Assembly (NCBI GenBank): GCA_025093985.1
Contig: JACAAK010000004.1
Coordinates: 930,001-994,000, forward strand
Origin: Calvatia gigantea
Taxonomy: Eukaryota > Basidiomycota > Agaricomycetes > Agaricales > Lycoperdaceae
DNA: 64,000 nucleotides
Direction: 5' to 3'
Made by a program: the position numbers and the translations under genes. Each line of letters starts with the position of its first letter. Within the stretch, counting starts at the first letter, position 1. The notes under the pieces were generated by a model. It made no database searches. It had not been told where the DNA came from and saw only the letters and a program-made list of their open reading frames with translations. This document shows positions 1 through 13,878 of this stretch, in pieces.

Positions 1-1268
<1,268 letters not shown>

Positions 1269-2075
1269 GATTGGATATTCGTAGGTTCGTAAAGAAGAAA
1301 ATCAAAAAAAAAAGAGAAAGTTGATGGGGGATGGACCTGCAGTGGCGATCGATATATATACGATTGGATGCGCAGCAGCGGCAATCACGGAGATACGAAG
1401 AGAGGCAGTGAAGAAAAGTGCGTGAGCGCTGTGCGTGACGGCGAGCAAGGGGAATGTTTACCTTGTAGTCGTCGAACGGTTGGTTGTGGTTGAGCAGAGG
1501 ATGAGTAACGAGTCGGAGTGACCGTTATCGGATTGCGTTGAGGGCAGGTCCTCTGACCACCCTGCCTTTTATGGAGCCCCATTTGATGGGGCTGTGTTTG
1601 TCAGAACAACAAACACCAACGCGACTGGCCACTGTCGGACGTCGACTGCCGACTATTGCCCCGCAGCATCAAATTTTCAAACATGGCGCTCAGTGCTGTG
1701 CGCAGCCTCGCCTGCCTTTGCATTAAGGTGGAGTACATAACAACTGTGCACTGAGGACCAGAACTACGGATCAGTTATTTCGGAGGTATAGAGTGTGTAA
1801 TCTGTGGTACGATATGTAGGTATAATTCTGTAATCTAACAATACCATTGACTGCGACGCAGTTTCGTGTTTCTTGGCCCTCGCAACGTCGTCGGACACAA
1901 AACGTCCAAATGGCCACCAGTTCCCTCCCCACCCAAACAACCCTCTTCAGCAGGAATGACGTGAGTGCGTCTAAATTGCGGTTACCAAATGGGGAAAGGC
2001 AACAACCCGTTTTAGCCGCCCCGCAAGTTTTTCTTGAGCCTATCCACGTCGACTCTTCTCCACTTGGACGTCACC
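1269..2075. promoter_or_regulatory. Divergent promoter region, actin / MBOAT gene
   Basis: This is the roughly 800 bp between two divergent start codons. On the actin (minus) side there is a pyrimidine-rich run just upstream of the ATG (about 1290-1320). Next come an alternating TATATATA stretch at 1352-1360 and a CCAAT pentamer read on the minus strand at 1363-1367. These are typical of strongly expressed fungal promoters, but the element assignments are by eye. No coding exon was recognised here. Confidence 0.45.
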
Positions 2076-4004
2076 ATGGATGCTCTCTTCGCGCCTCTGG
2101 CAAGCGCGCTCGGTGCCAGCGTAGACCAGATTAAAGTATGTTTTACCATCCCCTTGCTTTCGAGCTCATTAACATTGCTTTCTAGTTGATTTTCTGTTTG
2201 CTCGTCGCATACCCGCTCGGCAGTCTCTTCGTTCGAGTCCCCTCGAACAAACCCGCACTCAGACACCTGTTTAGCATCACTGTTGCCGTATTCTTCTTCT
2301 TCCCAGTCCTCAAGATCTACTCGGCATTTTTCCAACTGCTTGCGAGTATTCTCGCGACGTACTACATTGCCAAGTATGACACGAGCAAGAAGATGCCCTG
2401 GCGCGTGTTCTTGTGAGTACCCAACGAACAAAACACCATGTACACGACTTGACTTCCATTCGATTTGACAGCATTGTCATGGGCCACTTGACTGTGAAGT
2501 GAGTTTTGTCAGCCTCCTAATCCCGGATTGCCACTCATACATTCTTCACAGCCATGTCATTCGTGCCCTCAACAATCAGAGCTATGAGACCATGGAGGTC
2601 ACTGGTCCTCAAATGGTACTCACCATGAAACTTACCACGTTTGCTTGGAACGTTTTTGACGGTCGCCGTCCCACTGAGGTTTGCCCTCTTGCTTCTCTTC
2701 CCATTCATCCAATTAACCCTACTTCAATAGGACCTCGATAAATGGCAGACGGCGAAGCGTGTCACCAAATACCCCTCCCTCCTCGCATTCCTCGGTTATT
2801 CGTATGTCTCCTACTTCATACACACGCATGATCACATCTAAATCACGGACAGGTTCTACTTCCCTGGTATCCTCGTCGGCCCCTTCCTCGACTTCGCAGA
2901 ATACACCGATCTAGTCAATGAGACCATGTTCCACGACCCCTCTGTCAAAGCCAAGCATAACAGCGGACGTGTTCTTCCTCCAGGCCGCAAACGCGCTGCC
3001 TACACACGCATGATTCTCGGTCTTGTCTACCTTGGTTCTTTTGTTGCTCTCGGTCCAACATACAATTATTCCGCTGCTCTTACTCCGGAGTTCGCCAAGT
3101 CGGGCTTCCTGCGCCGGTACGCACTCCAATTTTTTATTTATCAAGTAGGTTCCAATTCCCATGGCTTTAGATCTCTCATGTTCCAAGTCTTTGGGCCCTT
3201 TGAACGCGCGAAATATTACGCCATCTGGACATTGACCGAAGGTGCAAGCATCCTCACAGGGCTCGGGTTCAATGGTTTCTCTCCTTCAGGAAGTGCAATG
3301 TGGAACGGAGCGGCCAATGTCAAAGTTTTCCAAATCGAGTTCCCATCTAACTTCAAAGTCCTCTTAGACTCCTGGAACATGAAGACCAACATCTGGTTGA
3401 GAGAATGCGTGTACAAACGCGTTGCGACCAAGGGCAAGAAACCTGGTAACCGAGTTACTGCCATCACCTTTTTCACGAGTGCTTTCTGGGTACGTTTTTC
3501 TCCACGTCTCTCAATGTTGTCCTTGTTATAACATAGATGTTGTTCCAGCACGGAATTGCGTCTGGCTACTACCTCACATTCTTCATGGGTGCTCTCATCA
3601 CCTCTGTCGCCCGCCTTGCCCGTGGCAACATCCGCCCCCTCTTCCTCGAACCCTCTCCCTTCGCTTCATCTAAACCCATCTATGATCTCCTCGGTACCGC
3701 ACTTTCCATCGGTATCCTCAATTACTCCGCTGCACCCTTCATCATCTCCACATTCAGCGGCTCCGTCGCAACCTGGCGCGTCCTTAACTGGTACGGCCAC
3801 ATCATTGTCGTCGGAGGCCTTGTGTTCTTTTATGTCGGCGGCACGAGATGGTTCAGGGGTTTGCAGAAGAGTTGTGGTGTGCTTCCTGCGAAGGATGCAA
3901 ATGGTAAGGCTGCGAATGGGCATTCGAATGGGACCACTACGCCGGTGTCTGAGAAGAATTTTATGGCCCCGCCTCCGGTTGACTCGTTCGTGCGTCCTTC
4001 GTAG
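2076..4004 (+). CDS. ALE1: MBOAT lysophospholipid acyltransferase (ALE1/LPT1 type)
   Basis: A membrane-bound O-acyltransferase that re-acylates lysophospholipids in the ER (Lands cycle). Exons: 2076-2135, 2186-2412, 2472-2498, 2552-2678, 2731-2801, 2853-3489 and 3550-4004; all joins keep phase. The protein is about 535 residues with many hydrophobic segments, as expected for a multi-pass MBOAT. Family marks visible are YFPGILVGPFLDFAEY, SWNMKTNIWLRECVYKR with the conserved Asn region, and HGIASGYYLTFFMG, whose His is the catalytic residue of the family. The C-terminus is a hydrophilic cytosolic tail. The annotated start follows a CACC context and precedes a hydrophobic segment. The gene is convergent with the SEC14-like gene 281 bp downstream. 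No defect seen. Confidence 0.93.
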
Positions 4005-4285
4005 GAAAGTTAGTTATCCTGGGTTTAGGTTGCTAAGGATTGTAGAACTTTGATACCTGCTGCATTGATTCCCCTTCTCGTTATAGACAGTATACATGGC
4101 CTCGAACGAACCGTTGGGTTAATCACACCACGAAATTAATGTTCTTCATCTAATACTGCTATGAGCAAATGAATACGATCGGTTACTTATGCGCTTATAA
4201 TTGTAAATGAAGATCAAAAGGAACATGGTATTATCACAAAACACCGAATCCAAAAACCAATCCACCAGGGGGGTATGAGATTATT

Positions 4286-5402
4286 TTAAGCCGTCGGGTT
4301 CCAAGGCCCAGCATCGCTCATCGAGCACCCACCAGCACATTCACAAGCCCCTCCAAACTCCTTCGGCAAATTCTCAGGCGTAATCTGCTTCAACAACACA
4401 TCCTTATAGGAACCCCCCAAAATATCAATCTTCTTCACTGTAACCTCATCCAACCACGGTTTAATCACACTCCACACCGCACTAAAAGCCCACGGGGCGT
4501 TAATAATATAAAACTTGCCCATCGTCTCCGGGTACCGATCTTGTCCAATAGAGGCAGCATCCATCACGTAATTCTTGACGCGGTAGAAAGACGCTAAACC
4601 GACGTTGTTGAGGTCCAAGATGGTACATGACGTTTCGACGGGGTGGCCGGCGGCTTTGGAGCATGCTGGGATACGATCTGTGAGGAATTTTTCGTATTCG
4701 AGGACGAGGCGTTTGAGGAGGCGGTCTTGGGTTGTTATCTCATAGAGGGCTTTGACGTCGAGTTTGCCGAGTTGTTCGATGTAGACTGGGCGGCCGTCCT
4801 GTATTTTGTTTTGTTAGTGCCGGTGGTTGGAGAGGTTTTTAGTAGGAAAGGGGTGGCGCACTTTATCCATTTTGTGGTAGTATTGCGGATAATATTTGTT
4901 CACTTCTGCCTTCTCCTTGAAATCGAATTCGCTATCGATCCTAGATCAGTACACAAGCGACCAAAACGAAAGGCGGGGTGTAGGTAACACCAGATAAAAT
5001 ACGCACCTAACAATCTGATCAACTCCAAACTCCTTCCTCCATTTTTCAGCATTAAGTAACATCTCCTTCGCCTTGGGTACATCAAACTTGCGCGCGCGAA
5101 GGAACCTAACGTGAGCGAACTATCAGCCACTCCCGTACCACAGCACAGTTCCAATATGATGACGATACACACCTCAAGAGCGTCGCGTCGTTCATCCTCT
5201 CCGAGACAAAAGCTCCCTCCTCCTGCAATTCCTTCTTCAATTTCTCCAACGCATGCTGTTGCGGCACTGTCAAATTACCCAACCGTCCAGGAAGAGGCTG
5301 GTAATTCGGATCAGTAATCCCCTCAGGGAGCGCACTCGCACTAGCTTGTTGAGGAGCTGCCGGCGCTGCCGCTGCTTCTGCTGCTACGGCGTGGTCAGTC
5401 AT
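4286..5402 (-). CDS. SEC14: SEC14-type phosphatidylinositol/phosphatidylcholine transfer protein
   Basis: CRAL-TRIO lipid transfer protein that exchanges PtdIns and PtdCho and supports Golgi secretion. Exons in gene order: 5173-5402, 5007-5105, 4862-4940 and 4286-4798, giving 306 residues, the usual size. Residues about 40-110 form the CRAL-TRIO N domain ([18 protein letters not shown], then [16 protein letters not shown]). The lipid-binding fold follows with [50 protein letters not shown] and [19 protein letters not shown]. The alanine-rich N-terminus is low complexity. All four exons keep one frame. Its 5' side faces the 3' end of NEP1, so it has its own promoter in 5403-6038. Confidence 0.95.
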
Positions 5403-6038
5403 GTTTTAGAGAGAGAAGGGGTGAACAGGCGTAGCAAGGGAAGCGGAGAGGCGAGGGGTATGAGAAGATGAGCGGTGACTAGTTGACTAAGTAGTAAGTA
5501 ATGGGAGGAAATCAAAAAGGTCAAGATTGCTGTTTGGTTGATGTAAGTAATGCGCTGGTGGCGTGGTCAGGCGGAGCCCAATTAAACCGAAAAAAGCTCG
5601 GATTAACAGCGAATTGGATCAGGCAGATCGAATGTCCGATAACGATTTTTTAAAAAAACAACAACGATAGGGGTACAACGAATGCAGGTGATTGTATTTT
5701 TATATATAATTAGGAGGCCAAGGCCAGCCAGCAGGGCTGAGCAAAGCGTCGCGAGTTGAGTCGCGGGCATGCTGCACGGCGGTGAATCAATGGAATCAGG
5801 GAAGGTGGAAGGGGGGGGGAAGGATAGAAGAGGTAGTCTAGTGTAGCTAATCGCTATGTATGGTACTAAGTAATATGTAGGTTTACGAATGGCTAATAGT
5901 ACAGGAAATGGGTTCTGCGAGTTGAAGTGCAGATGGCTGGGCTGATAAAGATACAAGTGAACTCAGACGAAAGGAACGAAATCGATATAACCCAAGGAAT
6001 CCAAGATGGCACAGCATTAACATTTTCTTAACAAAAGA
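5403..6038. other. Intergenic, SEC14 promoter and NEP1 3' side
   Basis: Open frames here are short and resemble no known protein. It should hold the SEC14 5' leader and promoter plus the NEP1 terminator. A run of nine G occurs near 5811-5819 and an A-rich run near 5650. No repeat or RNA gene recognised. Confidence 0.5.
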
Positions 6039-7571
6039 TTAAACGATATCCCAGAGCTCTTCAAGAGCGCAGCAGAACTATCCACTCATGTTAGGACATT
6101 TCAATCAAAAGAATGAGCGGGGTGGAAACGTACTTTTCCACAAGCAACACTGGCGCTGAGTGGATAATCGCTGATACTGATTTTTTCGTCGACATAGGCG
6201 TCCGCAAAGTCGTCCTTACCACGGGCCATGGCGCCCACGAAAACTGCAAGGTTGTGTGTAGGGGGTAGCGTTGGGAGGTATTTTGAAAGCCTTTGCGTCG
6301 GCGCATCACCAGATAGAGCTAGACGGACACCAATAAGGATCGACTTCGAAGCGCTCAGGATGCACAACTCACTAATCTTGATTGTGTTCGGCGGGAGATG
6401 GTCAGTGACAGGATTCTGCGAAGTGTGGTCAAAAATGTAGGTTCAAGCATATGTTGCGGTGCACTCGTACTTTAATAACTTTGAGAAGCTTCTCAGGTCC
6501 GTTGACACCTCGGATAGACAACTTGTGAAGTAGTTGGACTGGAGTGCGCTTCATCAGTATTTTGTTGTCAGCCCAAGGCAGAGCCACTCACCCATCAGAC
6601 CACTGAAACGTTTGAACGTTCGTGGGATCCTCACATGAGGATTGACCTCAATCAAAACACCCTTGGCTGTATGAATGTAGACTTGAAGGAGTCCAGCTTT
6701 GTTCAGCGGTGAATCTAGGAGCGTTAACAAACACTGATCCAAATTTGAGTGAGAGAGACAATCAAGGACGATTTGTAAAACACATACCTGATGCGTAATA
6801 TCCGGTCTAGCGTCCGCAATATCCCTCCCAGTCTTTGCCAATATTCCTTGGTGGTCATCGCAGTTCAGAAGCGTATACTTCACCTCCCCCTCCTTCCCAT
6901 TTCGGGCCCTACCCCCAGCCCCCGAGATCCGGTACGCCTCCAAGCAAGCCTGCTCGAGAATGACGTACAACCTCCTCTGCGTAGGCTAGAGCGCCTCCAC
7001 GAGGGACGTGAGCTTGCACAGGAAGCATCGCCGGGTTTGCGATGGAGGCAATTGGATTATGCGGATTGACATTGCCATTGACGTGCGAGGCCGACAAAGG
7101 AGTTGGACCTGCTCCCATTTTGCGAGCTTTAGATGCTGGAAGTGGGCGTGTTGGCCTTTCGGTTACAGGTGCCGCTGATACCGCTGAATGTGCAGCGACG
7201 ACCGTAGCAAGAGCAGAAGAAACAAAATCCGTGTTTGTATTTTTTAGGAAATCGGATTCTGTTGGGCTCTCGTGATCGATGGGAATCTTTGGGTGGTTTT
7301 CATGTTCACCGCCCTCTACTGCCATGCCGTCACCCTCGACCATCTCCTGTTCGCCACCATCAAGAGCGATAAAGTTTTCTTCGTCGTCATTGACGGGGCT
7401 TTTTTGCCGGCGACGCTGGGCTGGACGTTCGCCTGGTGATGATTTGGGTCGTGGAGGCGGGTCAATTCGACCGTTCAAGATGCTTCGTGCAATTATGCTT
7501 GAGTGGTCGTTGATTTCGAGAGAACCCGAGTGGCGACGGCGACGGCGAGCGGGTACCACTGTGTTTTCCAT
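6039..7571 (-). CDS. EMG1: EMG1/NEP1, 18S rRNA pseudouridine N1-methyltransferase
   Basis: SPOUT-class methyltransferase that methylates the hypermodified pseudouridine of 18S rRNA and is needed for 40S assembly in the nucleolus. The core exons in gene order end or begin at: 6788 (end of the exon with [16 protein letters not shown] and [11 protein letters not shown]), 6592-6733, 6471-6538, 6373-6415, 6134-6318 and 6039-6077. They carry [47 protein letters not shown] and [20 protein letters not shown]. The gene ends ALEELWDIV. The first roughly 170-190 residues are a poorly conserved, acidic and Arg/Pro-rich extension starting [14 protein letters not shown]. The extension and the core are in different frames. 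An intron with its acceptor near 6973-6985 must join them; its donor is unresolved, and a one-base indel is possible. Confidence 0.9.
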
Positions 7572-8451
7572 TCCCCAAGAGTTGAAAGGATTTTTTCGTA
7601 GGAGGGGGTGTGGTTGGGTTGGCCTTGCAAGGAGTAGTGTTGGTGGTGGGTGCGGTCGTAATCAAGGGCTTTAGCCGAAGTGGGGATCAGGATTTAAGGA
7701 GGGGAGTTGACGCCGATTAGTGTTGACCGCAACAACTATTTTTTGTGTGTGATTTTGATCCTTATGAAATTGATCGGGTGTGCAAAGGATGGAGTTGTTC
7801 TTTCATCCGACACTATTCATTCCTCTCACAGCCCCGACTTCTAGGACCACGTGCCACCGCCGAGCAATTCAACAACCCCAATCTTATCGGTCTGGCCAAG
7901 TGTTATTCCGATGGAGGGTCTATGCATAATGTGGGTTGCTCGGAAATGGCTACAATCGAGCATCAAGACATCGTGTGATGACATGATGATATTCCTTCGA
8001 ATCCTCTTCAGGAGATGAATACTGCGGATCGATGCGAGGTGAATTCTATGCATAGGGGTCCACTTTCGTCACCAACTATGTAGCTCCTCAGACACCGTCT
8101 ATTCTAATAGCGACGAGAAGTCCGCTTCCTTGCATAAATCACTCCCCGACCAATGAAGAGGATGTTGGAGTATTACTTAACGTTCGTAAAGACCAGCAGG
8201 CCCCAGTTTACGGACAAAAGAAACCATACCTGTTGTTCTTTGACGTACATACAACAACTCGCTTATGTGCCTTGAACCCCCGATTTTTTCGATTCGGCTT
8301 ACTTACCTAGCAGCCTGAAATGAAACGTGAACGTTGAACGTCCATTGCGTACTTATCAACCAATTCACATATCTATCATGTCAATCAAGAAACTGGGATG
8401 ATCAGATCCTCCCCACTTCTAGATACGGTAAAAAATCCGAAGTAAACGCAA
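7572..8451. other. Intergenic, NEP1 promoter side
   Basis: Nothing coding is convincing here. The first few hundred bases should carry the NEP1 promoter. The part from about 8330 lies 3' of the tRNA gene. Confidence 0.4.
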
Positions 8452-8545
8452 TGACAACAGTGGGATTCGAACCCACGCCCGAAGACCAGATACAGCTCCC
8501 AAAGTAACCTGATTCTGGCGCCTTAGACCACTCGGCCATGTTGCC
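8452..8545 (-). tRNA. tRNA-Leu(CAG) with a 16-nt intron
   Basis: Read on the minus strand, the 94-base gene folds as a full tRNA. The 7-bp acceptor stem pairs 8545-8539 with 8459-8453 and has one G-U pair. The D arm begins GCCGAGTGG and the anticodon stem is CCAGA/TCTGG. There is a long variable arm, as in class II tRNAs, and a T arm GTGGGTTCGAATCCCAC. The anticodon CAG lies at 8511-8509. An intron at 8507-8492 sits one base 3' of the anticodon, the standard position. The long variable arm with A73 and anticodon CAG identifies leucine. The internal A and B boxes are intact. Confidence 0.95.
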
Positions 8546-9739
8546 TTCCAAAGCGTGCTGTTACTTGCAATCTTGGCAAGAGTACATGTATTGTCGCCAT
8601 AACTTTTGGGCCAGCCGGTCCCGTAGTGCTGCAGCGTCCTGATCCGCTAAGCTCTACCATTGAAGTTTGCCCAGCATTTAAAATTACAGGGAATTCAAAG
8701 AGCATCAATTTTCTTTCGGGGCAATCTATGGATAGGGATACCCACCTTCCCAGCCGGATCTTGTTGTGGAGGGCTTCGCAACATCATATCACCGGCGCAG
8801 TGAGGTTGCCTGGGTAGCAAGTATCTGATCGCTTAGCGCTTATCACTAAGTCCGCCCATTCGGTTGGTGGTTTTGTGGCAGCCAGGTTCAAAGGTGTGGT
8901 ACGCACTAGGTATATTGACAAGGAAATTTACGAAGATGTTATTGCAGATGAGGGCCTAAATATCACAAAGGCTGCGATTGGGCAGCTTTGATAACCCCAC
9001 TGCTTCTGTACAAATTTCCTTGCGGGCCTTCGTCGTGAACTCGATTAAATCGTTGGGCCACCTACCCAAAATCTCGCCTCCAGTAATCGCATCTGTCAGA
9101 GGTCCTCTTTAAATAGTGCAGCATAATGCGCGAGTACACACGGGGCCCGTCCGCTTGGTGCTTGTGGAGAACTTACGTTGAGTGCGGAGAATATCACAAG
9201 CAGTGTTGCCGCAGATGGAGGGCCGCCGTGAGCCGGCGCTTTTACCCCAGGTGCGCCGTTCCAAGGGGGTAGTTCTTTTTCTTATTTCCGTGCCCTCGGC
9301 TAAGTGATAGAACCTATAAACATTAGCCGTTCAAGAATCAACATCCTGAGATGCCATCAATGTAGACTTGTTAACAACAGACTTGTGCTTCTTCCCCCGG
9401 TCATCACCTTGACGCTCCAACGCCGAGCTTCATCCCCCCATCTTGTTGCTGTGGAATAAAATAAGAACTCTGTATTGTAATGAGTGCGCACGTTCCTTCC
9501 TTTCTTTGCTTTTTTATGTCAACGCTTTCGGTTTCGTCGGCCTTGCTCTTTCTGCTCGGTCAGGAGGAGGACGCTGGTTTCTTGTTCGTTTCTGTCTTCG
9601 TATCTGTGTTGCAAATAACTCGCCCGTATCCGGTTCATTAACTCAACGCTCTGACTATGGTCCCAAACTACGGGGCACAGGACGAAAGGCCCAGGCTATA
9701 GTTTTCTCCATTTATCAGATCCCCCTACGGCCAGTACCG
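8546..9739. other. Intergenic, no gene recognised
   Basis: About 1.2 kb between the tRNA gene and the decayed membrane-protein copy A. Frames are short and broken. The last 300 bases may hold the ruined 5' exon of copy A, because a DYGPK-like stretch occurs near 9650, but this is weak. Confidence 0.35.
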
Positions 9740-12350
9740 TTGAAAAACAATCACCGCCCAATTTGTGGGTTAGATACCGCGTCTTGCGGCAATACGAGGA
9801 GCCTCAGTGGAAAACCTTGGCTGTGCACTCACTATTATGCATCCTCACATATCCAGTTCTGTTGGCCTTTGTAATACTCGCAAGTGGGAAGAGTTTGTTC
9901 TGGACGCGTTTGGTCGTACGTGTTGGTGTGGGATTACAGGCGCGCTACTCGGGCTGAGTCTGGGTCGACTTGTTAGACCCCATCTAGAAGCTGCTGGTAC
10001 GTTTTATCGCGCCAGCTGAAACCGAGCGCTTAGCCAGGTGATTAGTATGGGCGACTGTGATACATCAATCGAAATATGAGAACAGTCCTGGAATGCAGTT
10101 GAAAGATCTAGCCCTTCATGCAGACGATCCCATGAGCATTTGGGCCGGCTGCACTGATTTTATGGAAGAGGCTCATAGTTTCCTGGAACTACTCGCAAGT
10201 ACCGAGCCCGTTATGAGTGCGTTCTTAGTAACGTGTCCACGCCGTTTGGGGTTGTTCTGACGTACGAGTCCACAGTGGACGTCCATGGGCGGGTCATGTC
10301 GTCTTTTTCCTCTTTCTTGTGGTTGCATCCGGCCTTCTTCCATTCCTCTTTGGGCGTATCATTGGGATTGACACGGAGATTAAAGTAAGGGTCTTTTTAA
10401 TAGTGTGATGGAATCCTTCTTATATTACTCGATGACTTCATAGAACCAGCACGAGAGCTATCACGAAGCCGATATTAAGGGAGATGTATCAGACGACGAC
10501 ATCAGCAAGGTGGGCGAAGCTTGATGCCCCTTTTAAGGTGGGCCCTCTATTGAATGGTGCAAACAGACCATTAATGAATACTGGCTTCACGCCAGAGTAC
10601 TCAATTTACGTGGACATTGACACCTTACTCGAGCCACGGGGGCCTCCCTCCGGTTTCTACCCTTCTTTGGAGCACTAGCGACCGCTCAGACTTGGTTTAC
10701 TTCTCTGAAACGATAAGATCACAACTTCAGAGTAATGGGTCTGGTTTCGGAATTTTTGACTCGGAGCGGTCTTTCATTTCATCGGCCGAGAGCCAGAGGA
10801 AGAATTCGTCTATTGCTATGGATACAGATACTGGACTTCCGCCCGGCAATATCATCAGGTGCATTTCGTCCTCCTTTCTGATTGATAGTTACTAACATCG
10901 CGCTCTCAGACAACCCAAATGGGGAGTGAGGAATAAAATGTGAAAAGCTGCCAGATCCTGCGAACAACCTGTGAGCGCATTGTGATACGTTTACTTATGG
11001 CAGTAAAGTCGGGCTAACGCAATGCACTAGTCTGGCGAATACGCCCAGCGAAGCGCGAACGCGCGTTGTCCTGCAACAGGAGACAATCACGGACCTGTTG
11101 GACTTCTTCAATATGCCGATCCCAGCAGATTATAATCTGCCGCCACTTGCTGACGACAAAGTTCCTGCTGCCATTGATAAATCTAAAGTCTTGACGGCAC
11201 GTAGGTCTTGTCTGCACTTTGTGAGAAGTAACATGCATCAAATGGTACTTCCTCTCTAGTTGACTTTGAAAACAACGGCGTGAGTTCTATGTACTGGAGT
11301 CATCCTCTGTATAACATGGGTACGTGCACAAACCCAATATAAATTGTTATTGCTGATTCCATGGCCGCTTTCAAGGGGATGATGATACCGGCTTCGTGAC
11401 CATTGAAATGGTTCTCATTCGGCTCAATACGACATTTGCTCCCCAAGGCAGCTTTCCCGTCCTCTCTGATAGCAAACCAGACGGCGCTGGCAATAGCACA
11501 TGGATCGGATATGATGCTGTTGTATGCGTTGAGATGTTTGAACCCTGGATTGTCGACGTGTATAATGCAACCCTTGGTGCACTTACTACTCTCGAAATTA
11601 TTGATAAAGCAAATGCTGTCAAGGGTATCCAAGGGAAACGGGAACGAATCATGGGGGGCCCAGTCACAGATCCCGACACCAGAAGGGCGTTGACTTCAAA
11701 AAGGATAGAGCCAGTTTATGTAGTCGCTCATGATAACAGTGTTAACCAGTTGGTCAAGGTTTGTCTCAACCTCCACGATGGTCTCCGGGCTAATAAGCAA
11801 TCCAGGACAATGGGAGAGATTCTGCTTATGTCCCATCGCCCAATGTATGTCGTTTATTTTTCCCTCTAATCAATCAACTCAATTCATGACCCTCAGATCA
11901 TTTCGTATACCGGTGGTCAAGGTGCCTTCGGCTACACCTCCCTTTCGGCAGAAGCATTTGGAAAAGCCAGAGCTTTCTCAGATGCAAATAATATGCTTCC
12001 CTACTTTGTCGGCTCAGGTTCCCTCATCGTCCGGGTATATCCTGATCTCGTGCTCGCGTTTGCATTCATGGATACGGTCGCAATGATTATTGTGCTCCTG
12101 GCAATTTTCATCATGGGATTGACAGCAGCGCCGTTCGTACCTAGGTTACCTTTGGAAGTCCCGAGAAGAGGATTTGGGCTATACTCATGGCTGGCCGCGT
12201 TTCGGGCTGAGGAGCTGGTTGGAGTTGTTGAAAACCATTGGGAGATGCTCGGCGGTATAACTTTGTGAATTTTCCGATTGAGAAGGGAATGGACATTGAA
12301 GATATCGAGAAGCAGGTTGGGAGTATGAGGTTCCAGGTATATTCCTTGAT
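9740..12350 (+). pseudogene. Membrane protein family copy A, 5'-truncated and frameshifted
   Basis: Unrecognised Agaricomycete membrane protein, paralogous to the copies at 41.4-44.5 kb and 48.9-51.9 kb. The aligned order is: paired hydrophobic segments (PQWKTLAVHSLLCILTYPVL), ATVIHQSKYENSPGMQLKDL, PPGNIIR, then a long open exon at 11400-11760 (IRLNTTFAPQGSFPVL, FEPWIVDVYNATLGALTT, TSKRIEPVYVVAHDNSVNQL). The last exon reads YTGGQGAFGYTSLSAEAFGKA and ends in a final membrane helix and FGLYSWLAAFRAEELVGV. The N-terminal region starting MSYSQ in the other copies is absent. Frame breaks occur near 9930 and 10140. It may still be partly transcribed. No function can be named. Confidence 0.65.
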
Positions 12351-12711
12351 TTATCCAGTCTTCTCATCGCCCCTTGATATCTATGCACCCCCACCAATGT
12401 ACATTAAGAGCCGACGGTTGTTTCTTCTGGAAATGGTGTGCAACCAAGAGAGGTCTCCTAGGGTCTTTAAAGCGAGAATATGACGGTAAAGGATCGTGTT
12501 CGTATCAACTGTTATCTGGCCATTAATTCCGACGAGGGGCTTCGGGGCGATCATGTTGGCGAAAGTGTCATGATTCGATGCCTCATACTGCGTATTACAA
12601 AGGACGATACTGATCCATATGCATAAGCCCAGCACCTCCACAAAAATACACCAGAACCATCGGTATGCTCCGGCTTCCCCTCCCGTGGGTGTGATTTTTG
12701 AACGTAGGCTC

Positions 12712-13498
12712 TTACACCTTGAAACCACGGGACTGACGGCGACCACGACCTTGTTCGAACTAGACAGAGTGTGAGTGTGTCTTCGGGATGACAACCAAAG
12801 CCGCATTACCTTCCGACCCTTGGAGATGGTGTAGGGCTTCTTGTGTTTGTGAGGACCCATGCCAAAGTGTTTGTTTGCCTCACGAGCAGTCCTCAGACCG
12901 CGCAAGAGAATGGTGTTTGAACCTGTGGGAGCGCGGAGGGCGAGTTGATCAAGGGTGATGGCCTCACCGCCAGCCTTAATGATACGCTCCTTTGCTGCGC
13001 GGGTGAACCGTAGAGCGGCAACAGTGAGTTTGGGAACTTCCGTTAGACGGATGTCATCGGTGACAGTGCCAACTTGGACAATGATTTGAGAGTCGCGGTT
13101 GGGGGTTTTTGAAGTCTCGGTAACGATGCGGGAAAGGGAAAGGGGAGGGCGGTTGGCCTTCGAAAGGAAAAGGCGGCGGAGTATGACCTAATGAAATTCC
13201 AAGATAAGATGGTAAGTTAAATTTCTTTTGCGCGTTATTGATTCAGAAGTGACCTGGTTAAACTTGGAATCTGTGCGGCGGGCGAGGAAACGGTAGAGCT
13301 AGGAGAGATTATAATGTTAAAACCCGAGCAGAAATTATCCAGGTTACAACGCACCTTCACTAGAAGGAGCAAGTAGGGATCCTCGCTCTTCGGTGCAGTA
13401 CGATGGCCCTTTTTGACGTGGTGCCTTGCGATGTCAATACCCTAGCCTCTAAGTAAGTAACATCCCATGGGTACTGTCGACGACGATGAGCTCACCAT
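12712..13498 (-). CDS. RPL18: 60S ribosomal protein eL18
   Basis: Structural protein of the large ribosomal subunit. Exons in gene order: 13496-13498 (the ATG alone), 13355-13441, 13254-13298, 12810-13187 and 12712-12759. They give about 186 residues, the usual length. The sequence starts [15 protein letters not shown] and continues with [15 protein letters not shown] and [16 protein letters not shown]. It contains [19 protein letters not shown] and ends [11 protein letters not shown]. The first exon contains only the start codon, a pattern known in fungal ribosomal protein genes. The Tra2-like gene lies divergently 380 bp away, so the two share an upstream region. Confidence 0.95.
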
Positions 13499-13878
13499 CT
13501 TGGTTCTTGCCGGAGTGCGTATTGGGATAAGGCGTCCCCTGCACCAAGGCTTGATGAACTGTGCAGTTGGGAATAAGGTTTGAGCTCCGACGGGAAAAAG
13601 TGGCAACTCCCGAAAATGCCCCCTTGCCCCCTAACCCTCATATATTTACTGCCATAGTAGCTGTGCGCCTGTAGTATCCCAAACAATCAACGTCATAGGA
13701 GTCGAAATAAGAAAGTTCCAGTGTCAAGCTGCCTGTTACTCTGAGGGAGCCCCCCAGTTCCTCCGATTTGGTTGATTGGAGATGATGTCCGTGCGCGGGT
13801 ACCATTAGCGCTCATTGTGACGTTATATTGGACTTGGTCACAAATACGTGTAAACACTCTCCTTTAGGTCGAACCACC
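13499..13878. promoter_or_regulatory. Shared upstream region of eL18 and Tra2-like gene
   Basis: 380 bp between two divergent start codons. Both genes begin with an ATG-only exon. No further motif is claimed; short frames inside are not convincing as genes. Confidence 0.35.
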
